Assembly: GCA_963585895.1 (NCBI GenBank)
Contig: OY757907.1
Span: 108,374,512 to 108,438,511 of the forward strand
DNA length: 64,000 nucleotides
Origin: Sepioteuthis lessoniana
Taxonomy: Eukaryota; Mollusca; Cephalopoda; Myopsida; Loliginidae
Direction: 5' to 3'
Each line of letters opens with the position of its first letter. Within the stretch, counting starts at the first letter, position 1. Positions 1-10,718 of the stretch are shown piece after piece. The notes beneath the pieces were generated by a model, which did not search any database, had not been told where the DNA came from, and saw only the letters and a list, made by a program, of their open reading frames with translations. A program made the position numbers and the translations under genes.

Positions 1-210
1 GGTCTGCCCCCGTGTTTAAGCTCAGCTGTTTTCAACTCTCTCTCTCTCACTCTTCCCCATCCGTATATTTTGGGAAATTAAAAGAAAAGAAGCTGATTAT
101 CTCTTTATACATCAGTGTTGTTGCCTTTCTCTGCGATGCAACGATTAGAACCTATTGAACAAACCTGTTGCTCCAATGAAACTTCTCAAATCTTCATTAA
201 GAATGGCATA

Positions 211-460
211 GTTGTTGGCGACCTTAGTCGATGGTGACCCGAAGGTTCCCTTTTCAATAGCTACTACAACGCGATGGGTGTGGGGGGCGCCACTCCATTC
301 CCTGGATTGTTCCACTTTACCCTTGATCCTTACCTCATAATGCTTAGTGTTAAGTAAGGAGGCATCAAGTACTATTTTTGAGTCTTTGGTATGACTCGAC
401 CTGGGATTGAACCTCGGTCTCCCGGTCCATTGGTGAACACTCTACTCATGATCTAATTAA
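211..460 (-). mobile_element. SINE A copy (tRNA-derived)
   Basis: Read on the minus strand this starts with a tRNA-like head whose B-box resembles GGTTCAATCCC, followed by a conserved body and ends in a short ACTT-rich tail. It matches the copies near 3.15, 4.87 and 41.3 kb over most of its length. The A-box end (near 440-460) is degraded. It is non-coding and depends on another element's reverse transcriptase. Confidence 0.8.
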
Positions 461-905
461 AATGACCACCTCATCCCAAAGTGCTCTGAGAGTCAACCTT
501 CCAAACTGTGTACTGTCTTAACTCTTTCAAAATTTCTATAAGTGGAAGGTCTTCCTGTATGCTCATCACATTCAACAGATAATCTTCTTTCTTTGAAATG
601 GCAGTGCCAGTCAAAGGCCTTGACATGGCGTATTCTATCATGTCCATACTTCTTTTATCATTCCAAAAGCTTCAAAAGTAGTTTTTCCCAGTTTTTATCA
701 ACATTTAATGCAGACTCATTGTCTGCCATGAGAAAATACAGTGGACTCAGAAAATATAAAACAAATATGCGCACAGCTGAGCAAATTCTATAACAAATAT
801 GTCTACAAATCTAGACAAAATCTTGATGAGCCAGTACCAGTTTGAAAGAAAATTATGATGCCAATTTCATACCTCAGACTCTTGAGTACCATCTCATACT
901 TGTAT
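461..905. other. No gene seen; AT-rich unique sequence
   Basis: The 83-codon open frame at 542-793 shows no recognisable domain, splice context or codon pattern and is treated as chance. Confidence 0.5.
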
Positions 906-915
906 ATGAAAATAA

Positions 916-1075
916 GTGCACACACACGCACACACACATGTATATATACATATATATATATGGTACACATTATTTTTTTTAATGTTTATACTTCTATATA
1001 TAAACTATAACTTTTTATTCATGTGTATATCCATAGATATATGTGTGTATGTGCACCCACACACACACGCAAAAT
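916..1075. repeat. CA/TA microsatellite cluster
   Basis: Short CA, TA and TG runs mixed with a T-rich stretch. Open frames here are simple-repeat translations. Confidence 0.8.
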
Positions 1076-1440
1076 TAATAATGTTGTTTGTTCTAATAAT
1101 CAATAAAAAGGACTCAGTATTGGTGATAGAGTTTATAAATCTTATTAAAGACATGTATATGATTTGGGACTGGCTTAACACAGTCAAAATTTTTTAATGA
1201 GTGATAATTGCATAGGTTAGAAACTGACAGTCCTGTTGATTCTCTATTTATGTTTTTCTCAACAATATATATCATGCAAGAAAAGGTTTAAATAACTAAA
1301 TATCAGTGGTGCCAAACTCTGAAGATATTTTGATTACATAATTGTATTTTATATTTTAGCTAAATTCTATGGAGACAAAAATATGAACGTTATAAATACA
1401 CAACGAATAGAATTTAAACATGAAGGCATTTACCCAACAT

Positions 1441-1645
1441 CTCCACCATGAGCAAGATGTGACACAAATTCATTTTACAGTGAAGTACTGAGGTTTCGAA
1501 TTCAGAGTTTTCTTTCTCCTAGACAAGTTGTCGTACCAAGGTTAAAGAGCCTAGTCTTCCCCACTGTTTACCTATAGCTAAAGTAGAAGAGATCGTTTCA
1601 TGTCTTTCCCAAGGGTATTAGTTCAAATAATGCAAATTAAAAAAT
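1441..1645 (-). mobile_element. SINE D fragment
   Basis: Matches the body of SINE D on the minus strand (a TTCTCCTAGAC block, a CTATAGCT block and TTTCCCAAGGGTATTAG). The tRNA-like head is missing, so this is the 3' part of a truncated copy. Confidence 0.65.
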
Positions 1646-2106
1646 ACCACAATGCCACATACCTACACAAGATGAAAACATGAAAAAAAGTTCTGATTAG
1701 TTTGTAAGAGCCTCTTTATGCATATTATTTCTTGTTTTTACATCTTTTGTAAATATGTAAAGCTTTTTAAGTACTTACTCCTGACACTACTATATATAGC
1801 TGACCATGTTAAAGACATGGACCTGACCTCATCTGTCTCACCATTTATGAGATCAAGAAACATTTTTGTCCTTCATTCCAAAGCCTCTATTTCACTTTGT
1901 TTGGCTAGAAATAGCATATTTTGCCATCTGATAACCTCCAGTGACCTCAAATGACATTGGAGATCAACCCCTCCGTTTGTGGGAAACTGAGGTCAAGTCA
2001 ATATCCTTGCAAAAATCAGGTACCTGGGACTTTCCAATTGACTGTGATATTGAGACAGGCAGACTCTTACACAAACAGATAGTGTTCTGCATAATGGGAG
2101 AAATGA

Positions 2107-2159
<53 letters not shown>
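2107..2159. repeat. (TA)n microsatellite
   Basis: About 53 bases of pure alternating TA. Confidence 0.95.
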
Positions 2160-2162
<3 letters not shown>

Positions 2163-2495
2163 AAGAATGAACAGTTGCTCTTCTGCCAGTCTTTAAAATT
2201 TCCTATACATGTCAGCATATTTCTGTTTATATAGCTTTGTGGCTGCATGTTAATATGTGAGAAAAAGAATGAAAAATGTTATTTTCTATGCGGTAGGTTG
2301 TTATTTATAGAGAATTTTGAATTTGTAGTTATTACAATATATAAAGTGCTCGCCAAAAGGAAAAAAATGTATTCATAGAAAATAATTTTTTGGTGCAGTG
2401 TTTCTGAGAGATAGATAAAATGTTGAGCAAGACATTCGAAATACTAGGTAAAGTTTGATCAATTTGTTTGAATTCCAAGAACATTTGGCTAGCAG

Positions 2496-2668
<173 letters not shown>

Positions 2669-2675
2669 ATACTAT

Positions 2676-2963
2676 TTACCAACCCCTCCGCTCGGGCAGG
2701 ATATGACACAAGGTCAATTTTTAAGCGGAGTTTAACAGGTTTGAATTCAGAGTTTTCCTTCTCCTAGACTAGTTGCCTAACCAAGGCTGAAAAATCTAGT
2801 CTACCCTACTATTTATCCATAGCTGGAGGGAGAATAATTAGATTCATAGCTTTCCCAAGGGTATTAGTGCTATGTGAAATGCAATCAGTCTCGTCCAGGA
2901 TTTGAACTCGTGTCGCCGTGTCCATTTCCTACGACGATAACGACTACACCACAGGCACCTCCA
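2676..2963 (-). mobile_element. SINE D copy, near complete
   Basis: On the minus strand it begins with a tRNA-like head (A-box-like TGGTGTAGTCGTTA and B-box GAGTTCAAATCCTGG), then a body shared with copies near 39.8, 46.8 and 50.3 kb. It is the best-preserved SINE D head in the window. Confidence 0.85.
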
Positions 2964-3147
2964 AAATATATATATATATATGTATAATAGTCATGAAGCA
3001 GTAAGCTCAGATAAAAAAAAGCTTTTGACAAAAACATCATTTTGTATTTATATTTTTATATTTTCGGCCAGTAGATTTATTGGAGTGCACTGCATATGAC
3101 GAAAGACAAAACATCATTGTTTGGTTGTGTTTTGCGATATATCAACC

Positions 3148-3378
3148 CATTCTAGGTTAATAGGTAGAGTGTTTGCAAATGGTCCGGGAGACCGGGGTTC
3201 AATCCCAGGTCGAGTCATACCAAAGACTCAAAAAATGATACTTGATGCTTCGGATCAAGGTTTAAGTGGAGTAATCAAGGGAATGGGGTAGCGCCCCTCT
3301 CTACCCCTCGGTGTGGTGGCTATTGAAAAAAGAATCTTCGGGTCACCCTCGATTGCGGTCGTCGATTTTTACTTACTT
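3148..3378 (+). mobile_element. SINE A copy
   Basis: Plus-strand copy with the B-box GGTTCAATCCC in the head and an ACTTACTT tail. The block that ends in TACTGAGTGTTAAGC in other copies is deleted. Confidence 0.85.
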
Positions 3379-3409
3379 GCAAAAGAATTCTTTGTAGATA
3401 ACATTTTTA

Positions 3410-3745
3410 AACGGGCCCGAGCTCTTTTTCTACACACGGTTAAATAGTTTTAAATATTATTGCTACCTAATACTAATACTTTTATTTGTACACAATTAAA
3501 TGGTTTCAAGTATTGCTATTTATCATTCAACCTTATTCATTCGTTTGCACTCAGTTAAAGGGTTCTAATTCTTTTTATGTAATATTAAGGATTAAATTTA
3601 ACATCAGTCATTTGTTTGCACACATCTAAATAGTTTCAAGTATAGAAAATGATTGAATATTACTATTCTATTCGACTCATAGACGAGACCCTAACTGGTA
3701 CAACAGGTCTAAGTGGCCCAGGGAGTAATGGCAATTAAAGAGATT
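3410..3745 (-). mobile_element. SINE C copy, 5'-truncated
   Basis: Minus-strand SINE C. It holds several degenerate ~71-bp internal subrepeats (a TTTGTTTGCACACA motif recurs) and part of the GACCCATAG-like body. The head beyond 3745 is absent. Confidence 0.75.
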
Positions 3746-3831
3746 CGTAATTCGTAGATTTATATGTTTTTCCTCATATATTCTATGTAAAGAATAATCC
3801 ACACCCACTGTCCTTGGACACTGACTGGATA

Positions 3832-3836
<5 letters not shown>

Positions 3837-3905
<69 letters not shown>
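3837..3905. repeat. (TA)n microsatellite
   Basis: Roughly 69 bases of TA directly abutting the inverted repeat that starts at 3907. Confidence 0.95.
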
Positions 3906-3909
<4 letters not shown>

Positions 3910-3957
3910 AAAGTAGAAAACAAAATAATCCAAATTAGATGAATTTATTTTGATGTA

Positions 3958-4003
3958 AAGCCAATGTTAAACGTTTCAGTTTTAACAACCTTCATTAGGA
4001 CTT
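3958..4003 (-). ncRNA. Hammerhead-like motif, left arm (core mutated)
   Basis: The minus strand gives stem I AAGUC/GGCUU, a core reading CUAAUGA where CUGAUGA is expected, a short stem II, GAAA, and a stem III with one mismatch. The invariant core G (G5) has become A, so cleavage should be lost. Its partner at 4425-4470 keeps the G. Confidence 0.5.
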
Positions 4004-4424
4004 TGATATCATGAGAATTGTTCACACTGCGATGGGTGCTTGCCGAGATAAAAGGTGCAAATAAAATGTATACAACAAAAAGATACAAACGTGTACATAG
4101 CGTTCTTAATTTAAAAGTATTAAGTACGTGTTTGGCACGTGGAGTGATATTTGAAAATGTTGTATATTTTTAAGAGACAAATACCAAATACATTCTTACA
4201 CGATATCTAACATGGATGACTTCAAAACGATCTGTATATATGAAGACTTACCTATCTCTGCGTATTTCTTTGAAAGACTAGAGGATTTTTCTTGTCTCTT
4301 AAAAAAATCCAACATTTTCAAATATCATTCCAGCACATTTGTATCTTTTCATTGTATAGATTTTATTTCCTCCTGTTATCTTGACAAGCACCCATTGCTG
4401 TGTGAATAATTTCTCAAGATATCT

Positions 4425-4470
4425 AAGTCCTGATGAAGGTTATTAAAATCGAAACGTTTAACGTTGACTT
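4425..4470 (+). ncRNA. Compact type I hammerhead ribozyme candidate
   Basis: Stem I AAGUC (4425-4429) pairs with GACUU (4466-4470). The core CUGAUGA is at 4430-4436 and GAAA at 4451-4454. Stem III is ACGU/ACGU around a UUA loop, with A4454-U4464 as the A15.1-U16.1 pair and U4465 as position 17, so cleavage would fall between 4465 and 4466. Stem II is weak (4 bp GGUU/AAUC with an extra A after the core), so activity is uncertain. Confidence 0.55.
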
Positions 4471-4550
4471 TACATCAATATAAATTCATCTTATTTGGAT
4501 TATACTTTTTTTTTACTTTCTTCATACTGTCAGATTCAGATCCATATTTA

Positions 4551-4640
4551 CTTCCATATATATATATATATATATATATACACTCACACACACACACATA
4601 CACACACACACACAGACACACACATATATATTTATATATA
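4551..4640. repeat. (TA)n/(CA)n microsatellite
   Basis: TA tract followed by interrupted CA tract and a short TA run. Confidence 0.95.
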
Positions 4641-4810
4641 GTTTGTCATAGCACAATTTCATTTCGGTATTATAAGAGAGCTTGCTTTCTTGTGAAAATT
4701 ATGTCGATGGTGTCATTCTGTTATAGCTTTGTCTTATAATCGTATAGACAAGAAACTGACAATAACCAATCGCCAATGACTATGTCTACACTGTCAATAC
4801 TTAGGCCCTT

Positions 4811-4811
4811 T

Positions 4812-4862
<51 letters not shown>
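4811..4862. repeat. (TC)n(TA)n microsatellite
   Basis: TC then TA tract immediately next to a SINE A copy. A further TA tract on the other side suggests the SINE inserted into a TA array. Confidence 0.9.
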
Positions 4863-4863
<1 letters not shown>

Positions 4864-5127
4864 AGTAAAAGTAAAGTTGGCGACCATAGTCGAGGGTAAC
4901 CCGAAGGCTCCCTTTTCGATAGCTACTACACCAAGATGTAGGGGAGGGCGCTACTCCTTCCCTGGATGGCTCTACTTTACCCTTGATCCGCACCTTATAA
5001 TACTGAGTGTTAAGCAAGGAGGTATCAAGTACCATTTTTTGAGTCTTTGGTATGACTCGACCTGGGATTGAACCCAGATCTCCCGGGCCATTGGCGAACA
5101 CTCTAACCGCTAGGCCAATGTCCGGTA
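4863..5127 (-). mobile_element. SINE A copy, full length
   Basis: Best SINE A copy. On the minus strand it has A-box TAGCGGTTAGAGTG, B-box GGTTCAATCCC, a ~170-bp body and a tail ending in TTACTTTTACTTAT. Both ends touch TA arrays. The open frames at 4841-5101 and 4877-5071 only read through the SINE. Confidence 0.9.
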
Positions 5128-5277
<150 letters not shown>

Positions 5278-5306
5278 CACAATTTAATGGAGACTCAAAC
5301 TCGGTT

Positions 5307-5377
5307 AAGTCGTCATAATAAATTTATTTCGGCGGAGAATATTATTGCTATACTCTCCGTCTCGTCAGATGACTCTT
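5307..5377 (-). ncRNA. Type I hammerhead ribozyme (strong candidate)
   Basis: Read on the minus strand. Stem I is GUCAU (end at 5369) with AUGAC (from 5316), then an internal loop and AAG/CUU. The core CUGACGA (5368-5362) fits CUGANGA. Stem II (5361-5331) has the canonical G-C closing pair and 11 of 12 pairs formed. GAAA is at 5330-5327. Stem III is AUA/UAU with an AAUU loop and the required A15.1-U16.1 pair. U5317 is position 17, so cleavage falls between 5317 and 5316. The 31-nt stem-loop II and the internal loop in stem I leave room for a loop-loop contact. Such motifs are known from retrozymes and Penelope-like elements. The AUU cleavage triplet is usually slower than GUC. Confidence 0.75.
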
Positions 5378-5382
5378 GAAAT

Positions 5383-5800
5383 GCTTCCCTCCTGTCGCAA
5401 AGTAGCGAATGTGGAGTTTCAGTTTTTATTCAAAAGATAAAATAAGGTAATTAAAAATAAAATTAAAAATAAGAATCAGAAAATAAAAAATACAAAAATA
5501 AAATAAAATTTAAAAAATTAAAAATTAAAAAATTAAAATAAAAATAAGGTGGAAATCAAATTACAAATTATTTCATTCATAGGCGTGAGCAGAGGGGGTT
5601 AACATGTTATATGTTAGAACGATTAAGAAACAGGAGTGGAATTAATCTACTGGTCAGTCCCTTCTAATTTTGCCTTCTTGTAGTAGTTCCTCCTACTTGA
5701 CAGGTGTGATTTTCTAAACAGACTAAGATCGTTTAACTAATGGCTATCTCATACATAATTATATATATATATATATATATAAAAACAAAAATACTGCTTT
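5383..5800. other. No gene; A/T-rich simple sequence
   Basis: Includes a low-complexity AAAAT-rich stretch (5430-5580) and a short TA run at 5760-5781. Confidence 0.6.
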
Positions 5801-5801
5801 G

Positions 5802-5980
5802 GGGGTGTCCTCGTGGTGTAATGGTTAAAGCGATGGACGGCGGAATCGTAGTAAGCGACCCCCCTTATCCTCCCAGCTATGGGTTAAATAGTACCACTAC
5901 TGTTCTTCTAGGAGAATAGATTTGGCATTAAATAACCAACAAAGGTTGATATGCCATTAAACAAAGAAACCAAACCAAAA
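5802..5980 (+). mobile_element. SINE B copy, internally deleted
   Basis: Head GGGTGTCCTCGTGGTGTAAT is intact, but the B-box and following ~60 bp are missing. The 3' tail TTTGGCATTAAATAAC and the CCAAACC end are present. Confidence 0.85.
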
Positions 5981-6509
5981 TACTGCTTTAATTATGCTGT
6001 ATACATTTAACAAGTTTTGAGCTAAACATACACACACACACACACACACATACAAAATACATATGAATAATAAAAAGGTTGGTACACACACGCATATTCT
6101 TATATTCATAAAAGTGTTTTTCAGTAAAAACATATATCTACACGCATATATTCGTTTAATATTGACGTATATGCTATATCCAAATGTAGGAAGTCTTCTA
6201 TAAGATATACATTCATGTATATTTATACATGAAATAAAGAAATACGATTTCCGTTTTTGGCATCTGATTTTGTTTTTTTCTGTTATTCATTTCAATTCTT
6301 GAATTTATTGTTGTTATTGTTATTATTGTTGTAAGTAATTTGGTTGTTAAATGAAGTGTCGATTTGTACAAACAATACATGAATGAATGAACAAAGCCAA
6401 TGAAAATTTCTTCAACTTTTCCCTTCCTTCATTTTTGCCAAACCTGGAAATGAGAATTTAAGCATGGGTAATTCATAATCATACTCAGTTAATAGAACAG
6501 ATATGATCA

Positions 6510-6510
6510 T

Positions 6511-6604
<94 letters not shown>

Positions 6605-6849
6605 AAGAGTCTGCATGTGTAAGTATGCTTATGTATAAATCTTTATAATGAAATTTGAGTGTGAAATATATGTATGTGTGTGTGTGCATATGCATATATA
6701 TATGTGTGTGTGTGTGTGAGCATGTTGTGTGTGTTTGCATGTATATATATGCGTGTGTGTTTTTAAGAGTCTGCATGTGTGTATATGTTTATGTAAAAAT
6801 CTTTATAATTAAGTTTGGGTGTGAACAATTTATATCTGTGTGTGTATGC

Positions 6850-6887
<38 letters not shown>

Positions 6888-6940
6888 ATGTGCGTGTGTT
6901 TATGAATAACTCTTTATAATATCATTTGAGTTTCAAATAC

Positions 6941-7000
<60 letters not shown>

Positions 7001-7025
7001 CTTTATAATAACATTTGAGAATGAA

Positions 7026-7057
<32 letters not shown>

Positions 7058-7260
7058 GTGTGTGTACTTTTATGAAGAAATTTTTATAACATTTGAGCAT
7101 GAAATATATATATGTATGTATGTATGTATGTGTGTATGCTTGTGTGTGTGTGAGAACAGATATTTGTTTGCTTTGATTTCATAGTTATAAGTAAACAGCA
7201 TAGTTTATTTTCAGTATGTCAATACATTTGTGGGTATATATATATATATATATATACTTA
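6510..7260. repeat. TA/TG minisatellite-microsatellite composite
   Basis: Alternating (TA)n and (TG)n tracts separated by a recurring spacer containing CTTTATAATxxxATTTGAGxxTGAAATA, seen at about 6640, 6800, 6910, 7000 and 7080. The whole block looks like repeated duplication of a microsatellite plus spacer. The 84-codon frame at 6655-6909 is a translation of it. Confidence 0.9.
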
Positions 7261-7857
7261 AACGATCTACTTTAAGCTGCAAATTCTCTTTTAGACATGT
7301 TTGAATATGACAATTAAATACGACTGACAAGGATTCGTCATTCTATTTTTTTTTTTTTTTTCAATTAAATTATTCTTGGTGGTCAATGAGATATCACGAA
7401 TGTTGATCAAGGCTGTATAAAAACTCTGCCAAGTCTCTTTTTATATATCTAGTTGAAACGAATGTAATGTCCGATTTTAATGTATATATTATAAATGAAA
7501 AAACTTATGCCGATGGAAATATTTAATCATTAACATAACCTCCATTGCTTTCGAAGCCCAGTCGGCTGGAGCTATTGAATACGCCGATTGTATCTTTGCA
7601 GACGGATAAGACTCCCTCGTCAACGAGCATCCTAGATATAACACTAAACTGCATTTGATAGCGTTTCTCCAGTCCAGGAGCTTTGGGGAATGTGGACTAC
7701 TCTTTCATTGTCATTACTCCCAGGTCCACTCTGACCTGGAGTGGTAGTACCGATTACGTTCTTGTCTGTGAGTCAAATAGAACTGTTTAACCATTTACCT
7801 GTGTGAAAACAAATGACTAATGTTAAATGGAATTGTTATTTTTAAATAGAAATCCTT

Positions 7858-8111
7858 GAAACCATTTTACAGAATACACAAATTATTGATATAAAATAGA
7901 ATTATTCGTGTTAAATACCAATACATTGAACCATTTAACTGTGTGCAAACAGATGATTAATGTTTAATAGAATAATTTGTGTTAGATAGCAATGTTTGAA
8001 ACCATTTAACTGTGAGCAAACAGATGATTAATGTTTAATGGAACTATTAGTGTTAGGTAGCAATGTTTGAAACCATTTAACTGTGAGCAAACAAATAATT
8101 AGTATCGAATG
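7858..8111 (+). repeat. 71-bp tandem subrepeats inside SINE C
   Basis: Three full units and a part unit, each opening with GAAACCATTTAACTGTG and spaced 70-71 bases apart. More diverged units follow the LTR at 8690-8870. Confidence 0.85.
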
Positions 8112-8115
8112 GAAT

Positions 8116-8661
8116 TGTTATAGTAAAATTCATCAAATCTCTTCTGATTTACCCACTTAAGTCTTCACACACCTAACTACTAAAATACACAAAAGACAGA
8201 TCCACAGAGATCGACACTGTAGAAGAAAATAACAGCTACCGGATGTTGACAGAACAATGGCCAGTGTTAAACTAAAAAAAAACATGGCTTCTGCACATAG
8301 ACTCCGCGCATAGTCTATCCAAAATCCCCCAAAAATTCTCAGTTATCAAAAAAAGTTTTATTTTTCAACCAATGATTTTTTTCGACAAGTAGTACTTTCT
8401 TGAGCCAGTTTTGAAGTTGGGAAGATATAACTAGGCCAAGTAGAGGTCACACGCCAATTGAATTGTCGTCCGTTCGAAGAGCGTCACCCGACAACACTGT
8501 CCGACCAGATCAAAGCAACCACTTGTCGCCGAACAGACCCCACCCCCGTTAGCCGGCCAGATATTTCATCCGCTTGTTTATTTTATTTATTCAGTAAACA
8601 AAATAAACTAAATCTCCACGTCAGTCTCATTTTTCTTGCAACCATACACTTGTATATAACA
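8116..8661 (+). mobile_element. Solo LTR (TSD GAAT) in SINE C
   Basis: 546 bp. Ends are TGTTATAG... and ...TATATAACA, which are inverted over TGTTATA. The flanks GAAT (8112-8115 and 8662-8665) are identical, and removing the insert restores the SINE C subrepeat. An AATAAA-like signal lies near 8600. No protein remnant was seen, so it is taken as an LTR left by recombination. Open frames at 8458-8691 and 8583-8786 are not supported as genes. Orientation is inferred from the poly(A) signal. Confidence 0.8.
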
Positions 8662-9130
8662 GAATTACTAGCGATAGATAACAATATTTGAAACAATCTA
8701 TGTACAAACAAATGATTAACGCAAAATAGAAGTATTCGTGAAGTATTTATTGCAGGGATTGAAACCATTTTACTGTGTGTAAACAAATGAATAATACTTA
8801 ATAAAATTGTTAGTGTTAGATTGCAATACTTGTAACCATTTGACTGTGTCCAAAGAAATGAACCCCAGCTCTAATTAAAATGTTACCTACGAACTATTTG
8901 TTAACAATTTGTATATATATATATATATATAAACAAAATTTGGCATTAAATAGCCTACAAAGGTTAATAAAAACCAATCAACTATCTATTAGAACATAAA
9001 ACCTCATTCCATCTATCAGGAAGCTTACAGATGCGATACTTGTAAGATTTTAAAGATTTTGATACAAAATTTGAAATCAACTTCTGTTCAACTTCTTCAT
9101 GTCAACAGAAGACCATCTAGATGATTCTCT

Positions 9131-9485
9131 TGGGTTTTATGGCATATCAACAAGTTTTGGTTATTTAATGCCAAATCCTACTTTTACATATATGTTAAAT
9201 ATATGATTTGTCAATACATTTTGTTGATACACTCCGTTATATGATCAAATAGTTCTATGTGAACCATAGATAGGACCCTATTAGGTGCTTCCACTCAGAG
9301 CCAGAATTAACCTAGGAGCGATAGCAATGAAGGAGTACTCCGCATTTCCCAAAGCTCCAGCATTACTGGAGCCTCACTATCAGATTGTTTAATGTCACAT
9401 GAAGACCACGCGTTGCGGGGGTGGGTCTTACCTCTATGCAGAGATGATGCAGTCGGTGAATTCTACAGCCCCAGCCGACTCGTCT
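9131..9485 (-). mobile_element. SINE C copy (short form)
   Basis: Minus-strand copy with tail, a single reduced subrepeat zone, body and head (CAGCCCCAGCCGACT at its 3' edge). It shows how far SINE C length varies with subrepeat number. Confidence 0.85.
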
Positions 9486-9539
9486 ACCAAATTCTTCTTG
9501 TTAAGCATTACCACTGCGTACACAACACGATTAAGTACC

Positions 9540-9823
9540 TTTTTTTTTTTTTTTGACGGGCTTATTACTGGTGATCAGAAGTGGATATTTTTCATATCGT
9601 TAAACGTCGTCGTCAGTGTATCACTCGGAGAAACAAACCTGCTCAGCAATCGAGAGGTGGACTTCATCAAAAGAAGATCGTGTTCAGTTTATGGGGGGAT
9701 ATTCAAGGAATTGTCCATTAGAAACTGTTAGACAATTATTAAACAATCATGTCTGATCTTTATTGCAATGCACTTCGTCGTTTGAAAACAGTTATAGGCC
9801 AAAAAAAAAAAAAAAAAAAAAAG
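9540..9823. other. Segment bounded by T-run and A-run
   Basis: A ~240-bp segment sits between ~16 T at 9540-9555 and 22-23 A near 9800-9822. I do not recognise it. The open frame at 9399-9731 crosses SINE C and this segment and is not a gene. Confidence 0.4.
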
Positions 9824-9896
9824 AAGTCCCTCCTTCATCAATAGAAATATCTAATCATTAACATAATCTTCATTGCTTCCTAGAACCTCATTCCAT

Positions 9897-10662
9897 TATA
9901 GCGGTTTCGGGGAATTAGTTATTTTCTCTAACACTATAATTTTTTTAAGGCAACACAAATGAATTACGAAACTTTGCTTTAACAACACAACAACGAAAGT
10001 TCTTTATTTGCAGCTTTGAATATGGTTTGCTTTTGGTGCTGCAAGACTCGTGGTGTTTAGGCTTGTTGGTGTTGGAGACGAAATGGCTTAGCGGGATGTT
10101 GAGATGGCAGCGTGTTGTTGGACGTGTGAAGGATTGTGTTTATAGTCACCGTGTAGTTTTTGTGTGTCTAGCATTTTGGGGGAGAGTATGCGTTATCTCC
10201 ATTCATATGGACCAGAAGTGAAATATGAGCTAGTGTGTCGAGGGCGGAGTTACGCTCGGATCGATATAGCCAATTTTGGGGGTGACATGAAGTGGTGCCT
10301 GTGGAAGGCATGCTGAATGTTTCTAATTTATGTTCAACTGGGATTCCTCGTAAAGAATCCATAAATTAGATGGTTCCCTCGTTGAGTGTCCATGTTGCTG
10401 CTGCTAGTGTTAAAGCCACAGTGAGATGTCCACACTGGGTGGCTTGTCTAGCTAAAAAGCATCGCTAAGCAGGGACGGTCAGAGGAACGTCTGTTCTGGT
10501 CGCCGTCTCAAGCCGAAGAGAGTGTGTTTGGCCGCTCACCCGTTTTGCAAGCCGGAAATGAAGGTCCGGGCTGAATAGAATAAGTCATTCTGATTGGGTG
10601 AAATTAGGTGTTGAAATAAATTGAGCGCCAAACCAAAATACGAGATTTTCCTCTTCTCTACA
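9897..10662 (+). mobile_element. Solo LTR (TSD CCAT), family L1
   Basis: 766 bp. Starts TATAGCGGTTT (the second base looks mutated from G) and ends CTCTACA, flanked by CCAT at 9893-9896 and 10663-10666. It is homologous along much of its length to the LTR at 17859-18675, sharing TGTTGGACGTGTGA, ATAGCCAATTTTGGGG and ATTGGGTGAAATTA. The 64-codon frames within it are not shared with the related copy. Confidence 0.8.
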
Positions 10663-10718
10663 CCATCTTTAGTATATGGGTAGTTCACATACACTATAAG
10701 TTAATTTTTAGTTATTTA

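Larger units (their letters stand above)
3907..4522. mobile_element. Inverted pair of ribozyme-bearing repeats
   Basis: The left arm (3907-4180) and right arm (4292-4522) are reverse complements with scattered mismatches and one ~43-bp length difference. The loop is about 110 bases. Each arm carries a compact hammerhead-like motif pointing away from the loop. The left end abuts (TA)n and a second TA run begins 30 bases beyond the right end. The arrangement recalls inverted terminal copies of Penelope-like elements, but no reverse transcriptase or GIY-YIG frame is present. The 65-codon frame at 4212-4409 is incidental. Confidence 0.75.
7553..8970 (+). mobile_element. SINE C copy, interrupted by a solo LTR
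   Basis: Head with CAGTCGGCTGGAGC, the body (CTCCCAGGTCCACTCTGACC), then an array of ~71-bp subrepeats (starts near 7858, 7928, 7998 and 8069). The copy resumes after the LTR at 8662 and ends with the TTTGGCATTAAATAGCC tail near 8940-8970. Confidence 0.8.

Noticed and set aside
4863-5127. Intact tRNA gene
   Set aside because: A- and B-boxes are present but no complete cloverleaf or acceptor stem forms; it is the SINE A head.
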